Of a stretch of DNA of 64,000 nt, positions 1 to 9,990 are shown piece by piece. The notes beneath the pieces were generated by a model. The model had not been told where the DNA came from. It was given only the letters and a program-made list of their open reading frames with translations, and did no database searches. Origin of the DNA: Scalesia atractyloides (Eukaryota > Streptophyta > Magnoliopsida > Asterales > Asteraceae). Each line of letters begins with the position of its first letter. The first letter of the stretch is position 1. Both the position numbers and the translations under genes were made by a program. Location: positions 31,467,353 through 31,531,352 of the forward strand of contig CAMTDV010000003.1 in NCBI GenBank assembly GCA_947069175.1. The letters are read 5' to 3'.

Positions 1-330
1 AAATACTATCGCTGAGCAAAAAAGTGAGATTGAGAAGGTAAGAATAGAAACTAAATGGGTTAACAAGTTGTTAATCAGTTATTCAACAAGACATTTTACC
101 AAAAATCAAAAATAAGAAGAATCTAAAAATGCTGAAAACAAGAGTGCGAGTTACGATCGTGTTCCACCCCCTATGTGGAATAGTTATGCTTGTAAAAAGC
201 CGCGGAGGGTATGTAGGTTTTGCCGGAACACAAGGAGGAAGAATTGTCGGTGAAGGAATTCTCATGAATGGAATTGTTTCGTTTAATAAAGTGAACAACC
301 CCTTTATTTGTGAACCTGGTGAACTAATCT
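1..330 (+). pseudogene. Copia gag/pol-junction fragment
   Basis: Reading the plus strand from base 3 gives a Lys/Glu-rich helical stretch followed by a YDRVPPPMWNSY-type motif and a Cys/Arg-rich stretch. Sirevirus-like copia polyproteins carry comparable text between gag and the protease region (family knowledge; no search was run). It has an in-frame TAA near 111 and ends in several stops after about 230. It lies head-to-head with the minus-strand gag that starts at about 395, so it is a separate or inverted piece. The window edge cuts its upstream part. The assignment rests mainly on the short proline motif. Confidence 0.4.
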
Positions 331-1033
331 TAGCCATTCATTTATTTTTTAGATTAAAAGGATAGGAATGTAATTTAACATTTAATTATTTATTAATCCT
401 CAATTCCTGCCATGAAAGCACATTCTTCCTTTTCTACAGAGTTTTTAGCCAACTTTTGAGCCTCTGCAATAGCAAACTGCTACATTTTAGCCGTTAAGAT
501 CTTGAACTTGAAACATTCACTCTTACCTTCAATCTCTGAGCCATTAGATCTTTCGGTTTCTTCCTCATTCTTGTTTTCTTCAATTTTAGAAACTTTACTT
601 ACTTCCAATTCTTCACCCATTACCTCAGCCACAACAGGGAGCTCCTCCAAGCTAGCTTCTTCGATAATTTCCTCGCATTCCTCTTCTTAAAAATTTCTGC
701 CATAAAGGCATGTGAAACAATAACTGCCGATAAGTTTTCAAAGCTCATCCCAGTCATACTGTTCGGGCACTTCCTATAGAGATTGAGCTACCAAGGCATT
801 ATTTGCTGAAGGAGTAAGATTATATGAGGCACTAGATATAGAATTTGAAGCATTTGAAGAATTTGTATTTGCTCTTGAGTTGTTTCTACTTTAGTAATTG
901 TTTGATCTCTCCATCTTGTCTTTCGGCAATCCCGTGCATAATGCCCATAGATGTTACAATTGTAACACTTTACTTTTGTTATATCAATGCCCATTCGAGT
1001 CTTAGTCTGACCACTAATAAACTTCTTCCCCGT

Positions 1034-1524
1034 TGTGGTCCCATGGGCGGCGGCGGTTCTAGACGGAGGTTTTAGGGATCTTACAGATTCGGCAGAAAGA
1101 AAGAGACATATAGGCATAAAATTAGCGGAAGCTTTTCATTTCATTCATTCATACCGAAAGAGTATACATCTTGACTGGCTGGCAGAGTTCCTGGAGAGAA
1201 TCCGCCAACGTTTCACCTAAGGGAGCTTCCAAAACTTAACAAACAATGAACACACAACACCTATTTGTAGACATGACAACTCGTGCGAACCAAGCATGTT
1301 GTCACTCGTACAAAGGGTCATTCGTACGAGTGAGATGTTATCACTCATACGAGTAACAAGAGTCACTCATACGAAGCACAAAGTCACTCGTACGAGGCAC
1401 ATGTCACTCGTACGAGCCAATACTTGTTCGCACTTAGGTCGTGTGTCATAGCTAATCTATACAATATTCAACACACACTCTTTCAAGCTTACTCGCACAA
1501 TGACGACCACAAAGTGCATCAACA
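1034..1524 (-). mobile_element. Solo copia LTR (family LTR-d) inside C1 gag
   Basis: The segment begins TG and ends CA and is flanked by the perfect 5-bp duplication CCCGT at 1029-1033 and 1525-1529. Removing it rejoins gag text that is contiguous in C2 (KKFLMKT followed by KKFISGQ), so the ends are well fixed. Read on the minus strand it starts TGTTGATGCACTTTG and ends GGGACCACA. It contains about six imperfect copies of a short TCACTCGTACGAG unit at roughly 1290-1425. Related LTRs lie at 7050-7443 and 36939-37328. No internal region is present, so it is the product of LTR-LTR recombination. Confidence 0.9.
1290..1425. repeat. Short TCACTCGTACGAG tandem array in LTR-d
   Basis: There are six or so imperfect units of TCACTCGTACGAG and TCACTCATACGAG separated by short variable spacers, in the U3-like part of the solo LTR. 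The same core recurs with fewer copies in the related LTRs near 7160-7220 (plus strand) and 37175-37235. Each unit contains the self-complementary core CGTACG or a one-base variant. Tandem units in U3 often affect promoter strength, but nothing here shows activity. Confidence 0.8.
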
Positions 1525-2117
1525 CCCGTCTTCATAAGAAACTTCTTTGCTCTTTGAACCAATAAAGCCATGTTAAGTTGAAGATCTAGTTCTTCCATTT
1601 CATCCTGATCGATTTGGTCAAAATCTTCATCGAGACTCGATTGCTCAACAAGCTTTCTTAGACAAAAAATTTCATATGCCGTCATGAAAGATACCAAAGA
1701 CTTGTATTATCTTTTATAAGTCTCAAACAACTCGGATCCAACTTTGGAATGTTCAAGCTAGGTGCTTAAGATTTCTGACTTCCATCAGATGAGTAGATTC
1801 CTTGATATGGATTAGCATTTCCACCCAAAATACTTGCACTTTCGCTTACAAAAGCATGATGACCTTCAGAAGTTTCATTTTCTGTATAAAGTGCGACACC
1901 TGCTCCACTAGTACTCACCTTATCTCCCAGTCTTGAAGCTTTATACAGCTGAGGGTCTTGTATCTTCTCAAAATCAGATGCTTGATCTTCCATATTCCAA
2001 GCATATCCCTTCAGTTTTTGTCCCGCTTCTTCCAGAGCGAGCTCCTCATAGAGAACACCTTCTCTAATCAACTTGTTTATCAAGAGAGGAGGTTATAGTT
2101 AAAATTTGGAAGGTTTG

Positions 2118-5097
2118 TGTGACATTTGTGCCTTTTTCAATCATTTTACAGTTACAAACAATTTCGTCTTCAATGAAACCCTGTGTTTTATTTCTAAAAT
2201 TTGTTTAATTTATAAGACATTTGCACAATTTCAATTTCTTGCATGATTTCGAACCCTCAAATATTTTTGTGGAAGTAATTCATTAACTAATACTTAAATG
2301 CAATCAGTTTAACATGAAGTACACTAAAAAAACAAGGACATTAGCTACACATACCCTAAATACCCTTTACATAACTTAGATATAAGTTTTGAAGGGTTAG
2401 ATATAACCAGAACATGCTTATACAAGTCTAGGGACTATTTTCATCAAACTGCGAAAGTCTATTGGTTCGTATTCAAGATACGAACCATGTGTATCAATCC
2501 AAATATTTTTTTATTCAATAAAATCTTGTATTTTTTTGATGAGAATGCAAAAATGTCAATCGTTGCACAATTTCGATCATTTTCGTGTTCGATAAAGCGT
2601 TTTATGCATTTTTGCAAAACGCGTAACCGTACACCCGAACGAACCGACATCCACGACATTTTCGGGCATAATCCAAGTTATACATGTCTTAACAACTTTA
2701 TATAACCTAAATATTAGGTTAAAGGGGTTAAGAATGGCAAACAAGTGAAAATACAAGTCCAAGGGCCAAAAATGTCAAAAAATAATAAATATTTTTGCTT
2801 CTTCACCAAATTGCCACCTATCTCCATTTTTAGACCTAGCACTCATTTTCCCATACTTAATTTGGTGTTGACACATGTTAGGACACTAATCCACACTTGA
2901 GGACACTTGTCATCACTTCCTTAATCCTAAAATACTATAAATACCCCATGATTCTTCTATTTTTTTTCACACCACTTCAAAACACTTCAAATCAAAGTGT
3001 GAAGTTCTCTGTCTATCCTTCTTGGAGCTTTTTTCCAGCCTTTGAAAGCCTCCTATCTTGAGTTCCGAAAGTGTTCTTCAACACGAGTAAGTACTCTTCC
3101 TAGTTCTTTCATTATTTTAGCTATTTTGAGCTAAAAGTCGAACAATTTGGCTTCCGGATTGACTTTTGGTTCTGACACTATTTTGGTCAAGTCAAAGTTC
3201 AATTGAACTTTGCAACGTGATCGTAATCACGAAGGTTATAATCCATAACGATTTCACCTTCTGATTACCACGTTTACTAGTCGAAGTGACGAGTCAAAGT
3301 TTCGGTCAAATATGCGCATGATGTGCATTTTACGACGAAACTATTTTCGGGTATCAAAATACCAAGTTTTGATACAAAACAGTAAACTTAGTTAGACATA
3401 TTTCGACATGTCTAACACGTCACTTCTAGTTTAGTGCTTATTTAGGGTCGTAAGTAGAGTGGTCTTGACCACCGCTTTGACTTTCGAATCCGACCAAACA
3501 CATATTTGTGACCATAGTTGTATAGGGAATAACCTATTGAGGTTATACCTTATGGTCACAACGTTTGGTTATTGTTATGATAAGTTACTTCTATGTACTT
3601 AAAAAATGATGACAAAAATGCCTTTGGCTCATAAATCCATTTTAAACACATATAACCAAATTTTTGACATATAAACTGATGTTATAACATTATCAAACAT
3701 GTTTGGGAATTTAAGACTTATCCATAGGACATGTTTAACCATCCAATAACGCGTTTACGCTAAAGACTGGTTAAAGTAGCATAAACCACCTTAATGAGTC
3801 ATAATGGGTCAAAATCACTTAGGATCCTTTCCAAATCAGAATGTTAAGTTTGTTAAACCATATCACATGAGGTTCCAACACTCATTTGTTTTATAAGACT
3901 TCATTCTATTCGATGTTCCGTTTGTAGTCCCGACACGCTAACATATTTATCTGACACATTAGGACACGTTTGAGCTTTGTTTATTCCATTGATCAAGAAC
4001 ACTTTCGCAATCCCAAGTGAGTACATAGTTCCCCTCATTTACGTTTTGCAAATGTTTTGGGGTGACTCATATGTGCTAAATCATTTTCAAGTTTTCAAAA
4101 ACAATGTCTATGGTTTATATATAAAAACAATATGATTTCAATAATGTGAACAACTTGTTTATGCGTTATCTATAACACGAATGACATTCATTAGCTTTGA
4201 CCGAGTCGACCAGTAGTATCTTATGGTACCATAGGACTGACAATCCCATTATCGGACTGTTCACTGGATTTGGTGGAAGTTTAGGTAATGACTGAAACTG
4301 TTTCTGATTAGCAAATCATTTGTTAATTAAGGTAAAGAGACCCTTTGGTGGTCTATTAAAGATATCCATTGGTGGTATAGTCAACACAGGTTTGAATGTG
4401 TTCATTAAAGAACGATAAAAAGTTTTCACAATTAAAAACACGGACGATTTGTTTATGACATGGACAATTGGTTTATGACACAGACGATTGATTTATAACA
4501 CGGACGAATAGTTTATAACATGGACAAATGGTTTTGAACAATGCCACGCAATGATTTTCACTTCAAGATATAAACCATATGAATTTTTCATTTGAATCAA
4601 TCTATTACAAGGTTTTTACAAAAGAAACGTTTTGGCCAAGATTCATGGCTATAAGATTTTCACAACACTAACTAACTTGTTTTAGTTGGTTAATTGTATT
4701 GCAATATCAAACACTTTTGATATGAGGTTTTCACTTAATGACTCTTGTAGTCGGACGTGGAATTCCAATATGTATACAAATCCACGAATTTGACACACTC
4801 ATAAAACCTATGCACTTGCCGACATTTTTATGCTGACTCTCTTGTCACATATGTTTCAGGAGTCAATGCTTGATAATATGATGCATGCTTCACGTAGGAA
4901 TGGACGCGGGCCTTAGAGACTTAAAACATGAAAGACAATTTATTTATGTGTTGTTTCCGTTTATCCCAAGACAATGTAAACATTTAACTTAATAAAACAA
5001 AATTTAGAATTCCAGGAGTTGTGAACCAATAGTTCTGTGACATGGCTCCCCGATGTTTCCGCCGCGGTTCATTGTTTTACGCAGTTGGGGTGTTATA
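2118..5097 (+). mobile_element. Solo Ty3/Gypsy LTR (family LTR-A), about 3.0 kb
   Basis: It starts TGTGACATTTGTGCC and ends GGGGTGTTATA. It is flanked by the perfect duplication GTTTG at 2113-2117 and 5098-5102. Its reverse complement matches the 3' LTR of chromovirus B (9991-12814) along its length, including the terminal GTTTTACGC-GG block, which fixes family and orientation. It interrupts the 5' leader of copia C1. The final dinucleotide is TA rather than CA, as in the 5' LTR of element B at 16632. It has no coding capacity; the small ORFs inside it are chance. Confidence 0.92.
4438..4548 (+). repeat. 18-19 bp tandem repeat inside LTR-A
   Basis: Five to six imperfect copies of a unit like ACGGACGATTGGTTTATGAC lie in tandem. 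The array recurs as its reverse complement in every sufficiently complete LTR-A copy: near 10557-10670, 20577-20690, 22313-22405, 32740-32835 and 34455-34550. Copy number and exact bases differ between copies, so it makes a useful family marker. Confidence 0.85.
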
Positions 5098-5102
5098 GTT
5101 TG

Positions 5103-5550
5103 GTATAGCTTAAGCTCGGAAAAGCTTTTAAATTCGGACACAAGTCAAACCCGGAATTACAAAAGATTTGTAATCCGGATTGATTATCCTGGAGGTGAAA
5201 GAACCAGTTCCGGGTATCTTACCAATGTGACTACACACTGGATCAACAATAGTCCGGAAACACAAACAGGAAAACAAACACAGAAAAGCTTTTAAACGAT
5301 CAAATGAGGAATCTTTTACCAACCTTCAAAAACCCATCAAGAACTTCATAAACCTCTGTAAAACCCCAGATGAAGATCAAACAAAAAAGGCTCTAACCTA
5401 ATAAAAATCCATCATCAACTTACTAGAAATCTACAATGAATCATGAATGAATCACAAAACCTCACTAAGTAATCACTAGAACCCAATCAAAAGAAGATTT
5501 TTCTCACAAAAACCTTCAAACCAAGAACACCTACAGTAGTATGAGCACAC
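5103..5550 (-). other. Copia C1 5' leader (untranslated)
   Basis: This is the sequence between the C1 PBS and gag on the minus strand. It matches the leader of C2 at about 39608-39850, including the same run around the GTAGGTGTTCTTGGTTTGAAGG-like block just inside the PBS. The solo LTR-A (2118-5097) inserted at the gag-proximal end of this leader. The reading frames here are not coding. Confidence 0.7.
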
Positions 5551-5563
5551 TGCTCTGATACCC
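5551..5563 (-). other. Primer-binding site of Copia C1 (tRNAi-Met)
   Basis: On the minus strand the bases read GGTATCAGAGCA directly after the 5' LTR, matching the TGGTATCAGAGC complement of plant initiator tRNA-Met used by most plant copia elements. It establishes that C1 runs on the minus strand and that 5566 is the inner LTR edge. Confidence 0.85.
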
Positions 5564-5565
5564 CT

Positions 5566-6170
5566 TGTAAGTCAAATCAATCCAAGGATCTTACTCACAA
5601 ACACAATCGCTAGGTGTGCAAAATCCACCTAGCAATCACCATTGTAGGATAAGGTATCAAGAAACAAGATTGATGAGAGAAATCAAAGAACACACAAAGT
5701 ATTCTTTGATGTAGGAGATGAGTGACGTCACACACAGTAGACAGCCAAAAACACCAGTTCTATCTCTCAGACTACCTTGAGACTCAACAATGACTAATAG
5801 CCGCCAGACAAAATACACACTAATGATTAGGGTTTTCTTGCTGCACAAACTTTCCACAAAAGAACTACTATCTTGTCTATTCCACTAAATGTAGATAAAC
5901 AAGACATATCTGGACACATATGTCCGGATAACAATAACAAGGCCCAAGGCCCAACACAAGATAAAACTCGGACTACCTAAGGAAGTGGTAAATCCGAACA
6001 CTGGCTAATCCTTAAATCCGGACTTGGGAACTACATACCCAAGTCCGGTTTACATAAACTCGGACCTATCAATAACTCGAACATAAAGATAAACCCGGAT
6101 TTGGCATCACCTACCCTAATTCGGAAACAAAAACTCTTACACCTAAGTTCGGACCCTTGAAATTAAGGGA
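5566..6170 (-). mobile_element. Copia C1 5' LTR (family LTR-c)
   Basis: The minus-strand end reads ...GACTTACA next to the PBS. The body aligns with the two LTRs of C2 (39001-39592 and 49977-50584): the shared text includes the ATCCTTGGATT block, GTGACGTCA and repeated (T)CCGGA-type pentamers. The inner edge is fixed by the PBS; the outer edge (about 6140-6175) is approximate because similarity decays. The LTR carries many TCCGGA/TCCGAG motifs, visible in plus orientation as TCCGGAC and CTCGGAC. Confidence 0.75.
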
Positions 6171-6179
6171 GAATAAAAT

Positions 6180-7049
6180 TTTCGGAGAATATATTGAATT
6201 CTGGCATTTTTGAAAAATATGATTATCCGACTTCAGATTATCAAGGGATACATAAGATCTGGATTGTTAGTTTGTCATCATAGGAAGTTTAGAGTCTTCG
6301 GATCCTGATACAAATTGATGTCTTAGAGTTTGAGTCCCAGGTCTTCATTAAGTTAGTTAGCAAGATTATGGTAAGTAGATGCATCAGTATTATCGATACT
6401 TAAAGATTTCACAGCTTTATGACAGTCTAGAGTGTCAGAATGGTTATTGTGACTGAAAAGGAAGAATGAGATTCTGATCGTGAAAGAATGTTTCTGAGAT
6501 CTGATTGTGTTACCAGATGATTTGTTATCTGATGAAGATTTGCTGATTGAAGAGATTACCATTTTGCTGATCAATCATTCAGGAGTGTGCTTAAAAGTGA
6601 TTATAGAAAATGGGATTTCAGATTTTCACAGGTATTCACTCAGTTGAAGTTTTTCAGTGTGATATTTGAAGTTTCTGTCAATTACCGGTTGGCTTTTTGA
6701 AGATTAAGATATCAGCTCACGTGCTGCAATGTTAAATCAAAAACCGAACATGGATGTTGTTAAAGTTGAAACAGAGAATCTGCATTAATTAGTATCAAGT
6801 TGGTGATTATTCGTGAAGATTGAAGTTAAGCAAATCAGAGGAGGTCGGGAACCATGCAAACAAAGACCTAAAGATTCATTCAACGGGGAATTTCTACATA
6901 ATGAAGATAATGCAAGCCCGAATCATCAATCAAGGGGGAAGTAATTGAGGATTTCAAGATGCCTGATTGAAGTTGCTGAATATTCAAACACGGCTCTCAT
7001 ATTTCAAGATTAAGATCAAGCTTCGACAATGACATACAAGGAGGAAAAG
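6180..7049 (+). mobile_element. 3' internal end of a second copia element
   Basis: This is non-coding sequence directly upstream of an LTR-d copy. It ends with purine-rich tracts, CAAGGGGGAAG near 6931 and CAAGGAGGAAAAG at 7037-7049, the second abutting the LTR as a polypurine tract should. The gag-pol part is absent: the element is truncated where it meets the outer end of the C1 LTR at about 6175. I recognise no protein in it. Confidence 0.55.
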
Positions 7050-7443
7050 TGCATGTTACGTGTGTCCGCCACTATGCGAATAGGCTAGATAGAGCCTGTG
7101 TTGAATATTGTATAGTTTAGATATGAACACACGACTTAAGTGCGGACAAGAAAGGTGTAGAAGTGTCACTTCGTACCAAGTAGCTACTTCGTACAAAGTT
7201 AAAAGTGTCAGTTCACACGAGGATAAACTTCTATGTGTGTGTGTATATATATAGTGTTGTGTGTTCGTCATTTGTTAAGTTTTGGAGTTCCCAGAGGGGA
7301 AATGCTGGAGAAATTTGTAAAGATCTATACTCTTTCGGTATGAAAGAATCATTCGACTTCTGCTTCTACTTTGTTCTTAGTAACATTCTACCGAATTAGT
7401 GATCTCCTGCCCAAACATCCGTCTAAATCGCCGGTTGCTGTAC
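7050..7443 (+). mobile_element. 3' LTR of the second copia element (LTR-d)
   Basis: It aligns on the plus strand with the reverse complement of the solo LTR at 1034-1524: shared blocks include GTGTTGAATATTGTATAG, GTTGTGTGTTC, TTTGTTAAGTTTTGGA and ATACTCTTTCGGTATGAA. It is shorter because it has fewer of the TCACTCGTACGAG-type units. The start is set by the preceding purine tract. The end near 7443 is where similarity to the solo LTR runs out, so it is good only to about 10 bases. Confidence 0.7.
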
Positions 7444-7936
7444 TATCACTATGTAAAGTAATATATTAAAACAATTCATGTACAACAATATGTTTAAGAG
7501 TTTTGAACATACAACAAACTCAACCAGATATATGGAATTATGCAAAAAACGTGAAATCATGTTCTCAATCTAACAACAAAAAATTAACAATATTATTGAA
7601 ACTAAAGCAAGCGTCAATTATTCAAAAAGGGAAAAATACTAAATTCAAACGTATGAGGCCAATAACTCTCAAAAACTCAAATTTCACTCTTCATTCTACA
7701 TATGTTCTGAGGTCTTCAACTTCTTATTAGTTGTCTTATCATTGATATTGGACACTCCGTCATAAGCCTAAACGTCAACCAGTTTACGCTTATTGGTTTT
7801 GCATTCATGAAATTGTATCGTATGTGTTGACCTTTCTTTTGCATACTATTCTCTCAATCTCATGCCTCTTCTATTTGAAACTCCTGTAAATATAGATGAA
7901 AAAATAAAATAAATTAGTATCATACATAATTCAAAA
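7444..7936. other. AT-rich stretch, no recognisable feature
   Basis: I see no repeat match, splice-compatible coding segment or RNA gene here. It could be the 3' flank of the F-box-like relic at 7937-8190. Confidence 0.5.
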
Positions 7937-8190
7937 TCATAATTCAATTAACGTAATGATTGAAAAATGATGTGACTTTACACAATAGTAAGAATGTCGC
8001 AACCATAACTCGAAAGATTCAATCCCATCATGGAATTTTTTACAAACAGTTGAAAAACGTCTGACAGGTTTCAAAGGTACCTTGATTAGAATTTCAAAAA
8101 GCGTCATTTCAAAAGATAAATCTTCAATGCCACGAACCACACACCAATAACATGTATTATTGAAAAAACAAAGCAAGTTAAACATTAGGC
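7937..8190 (-). pseudogene. Possible F-box protein N-terminal relic
   Basis: The minus strand encodes 82 residues with a central stretch, ILIKVPLKPVRRFSTVCKKF, that follows the F-box pattern: hydrophobic-EIL-x-x-LP-x-K-x-x-x-RF-x-x-VCK. In plants such a motif recruits SKP1 in SCF ubiquitin ligases. The usual LP at the start of the motif is missing and the ORF stops soon after, with no kelch or FBA-like tail visible, so it is at best a fragment. A chance match cannot be excluded. Confidence 0.35.
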
Positions 8191-8595
8191 ATACATGGAA
8201 AAATTATTGTGTAAATAAAATAAGGAAAAATTCTAGTGTAAACAAAATAAGCTATTTTGAACAATACCTTCCTCCATATCGGATACACAATAACAAAGTG
8301 TTTCGTATTTGAATCAATGCGATATTTTGGATATTTATAGATCCCGAAATTTATAATTTTGGTTAATATATAAGGAGAGTTCAATTTTGGTAATGGTATA
8401 TTTTATTTGAAACTTTGAGTTTTTTAAATACTTAAAGAACGGATTGTTAGGGAATCTATGTTTTTTATGGAAGATTATTTTGTAATTCATAAATATGTTG
8501 ACATATAATACTCAATATAGAAATATAAGTTCCAAAAATAGTTTACTAATCAGTTTACCATATAAACTGAAATTAAAGTTATGCTATTATAAGAT
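8191..8595. other. AT-rich intergenic DNA
   Basis: No gene or repeat match is seen. It lies between the F-box-like relic and the duplicated B3 fragment. Confidence 0.5.
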
Positions 8596-9278
8596 TTCAA
8601 TTTAATTAGATGAATACTATAGTTGTTATGCAGTAACAATTATATATATAAATAGTATTAGGTTTATAAGACGTATTTGGATATGTTAATCAAAATATGA
8701 TCTTAGGGGACTATTATATAAAGGAACCATGTAAACCATATAAATATAAGGTTACACACTTCTGAACTTAACAACGTGCAAAAAAATATATATAAACGAC
8801 TGTCAATATCTAAACAGAAAAAGAAAAGACCATAAAACATAAACACCATTAATAACATATATTATACTAACATGTTTAGTGCCATATCAACCATCTACAT
8901 CAAAAAACCATAAACTAAGTCATTAAGTTCAAAAACAATACCATGCAAAACAACCACAAAACATTCAACCTCCACCTTAACACATCATTTTGTTATCAAA
9001 ACATAAATACATGTCTTTCTTACACCGGCATAACGTCTGTTAGGACCATCTTCTGTTGTGAAGTAACCTAAGCGAAGTGCAGCATATCACCAAAATTCAA
9101 GTTATTATCAGACATGAACTTCCACCAACCATCCATCACGTAACGTAACTTCCCACCATTTAACTCCGTCTTCATGTCATAAACCTCCAAAACTCAAGTC
9201 ATGTTTTGAACACTCCATGAATGAAGGTTATCAGAAAGACCTGCACTATTAACAACTTCAATGGGCAGACGCTACATG
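8596..9278 (-). pseudogene. B3-domain gene 3' fragment, left copy
   Basis: On the minus strand from about 9278 the translation contains RLPIEVVNSAGLSDN, then a block ending GWWKFMSDNNLNFGDMLHF. This is the second half of a plant B3 DNA-binding domain (the GW-x-x-F-x-x-x-N-x-L-x-x-GD signature). Stops interrupt it in at least two places. About 0.4 kb of downstream non-coding sequence follows. The whole segment is a direct duplicate of 37797-38396. It keeps the NNLNFGD part that the right-hand copy has lost by a deletion of about 58 bp. Upstream exons are missing: the copy stops abruptly next to the copia aORF fragment. Confidence 0.72.
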
Positions 9279-9282
9279 TCTT

Positions 9283-9990
9283 TTGAAGAATGAACGATTA
9301 GGAAAGAGATCGAGTGCTTTGGAAGCTGACAACAAGTTAAAAGATCGAAAGCTTCAATTTCTATACAAAGTGTTACAAAAAAGAATGGGGATTGATTTTG
9401 AGGCAGAATTCAATCATATTGAAATAGAAGAGGTTGAAGCAAGAGTTGCTGAAAGAACACGAAAAGTTGTTGTAGAGTCAGAGGTTGCTAGTACTGATAA
9501 AGGCAAAGGAAAAGTTGATGCTATTCTAGAGATTGTGCCTGAGCAAGAGAAATCACCAGAACCTGAGAAAGAGAAATCACCTGAACCTGAGAAAGAGAAA
9601 TCACCAGAGCCTGAAATTGAAAAATCTCGTAAAGAGTGATTGCAACAGAGACTGAATTGATTGATATCACTAAATTTGTTATGATTAAAATTATATTTGA
9701 CGTACAAGAAGAAAAAGCGGAAAAAAGAAGATGACGAGGAGTTGGATATTGAAGGATCTGAACATGGTGATGATGATGACGATGATAATAATCAGGGTGG
9801 TATTGTACTAGTGGTGTATGAGGGGAAAACTACTGAAACTGATAATCAGAATGAGTATATGAACAATAATGATTACGTAGAGGGATCTGACGGAGAGGGG
9901 AGTGTGGTGATGATACTGTGAACGATTAAGATACTTCAGGAATCTTCACAGATGTTGCACCTCTAACGGTTGTTCCTGCAAGTAACAAAA
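9283..9990 (+). pseudogene. Copia extra-ORF (aORF) fragment, 5' part
   Basis: An open stretch of 118 codons begins with a charged, coiled-coil-like segment (ALEADNKLKDRKLQFLYKVL), then a Glu/Val-rich stretch and a tandem KSPEPEKE repeat. After stops and a frame change come a Lys-rich run and a long Asp tract (9697-9921). I place it in the same class as the extra ORF downstream of RNase H in C2 (46957-49929), because the text resuming at 36787-37670 after the gypsy nest shares the W-x-Y-D ... W-LVNL block with the end of that ORF. Function is unknown. It stops exactly where LTR-A of element B begins (9991). Confidence 0.5.
9546..9620 (+). repeat. 24-bp coding tandem repeat (KSPEPEKE)
   Basis: Three near-identical 24-base units plus a partial one encode Lys-Ser-Pro-Glu-Pro-Glu-Lys-Glu. 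Units differ by single bases at Pro or Ala codon third positions. They form a low-complexity acidic linker inside the aORF fragment. Confidence 0.85.

Larger units (their letters stand above)
395..2095 (-). pseudogene. Copia C1 gag, broken by a solo LTR
   Basis: This is the degraded capsid/nucleocapsid ORF of element C1. From high to low coordinates: a capsid-like segment (2083-1766, including WNMEDQASDFEKIQDPQLYK), a second block (1697-1530, QSSLDEDFDQIDQDEMEELD), then after the inserted LTR a CCHC zinc knuckle, CYNCNIYGHYARDC, near 930-980. An acidic/basic tail follows down to 395. The same blocks in the same order occur on the plus strand at 40067-41450 in Copia C2, which confirms the identity. 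The C1 knuckle is complete (C-X2-C-X4-H-X4-C), whereas the C2 knuckle has lost its His. Stops and frameshifts mean no functional Gag. Homology to C2 stops abruptly at about 395. Confidence 0.75.

Noticed and set aside
9414..9707. 97-codon minus-strand ORF with FSGSGD repeats
   Set aside because: It is the antisense of the KSPEPEKE tandem repeat in the aORF fragment.
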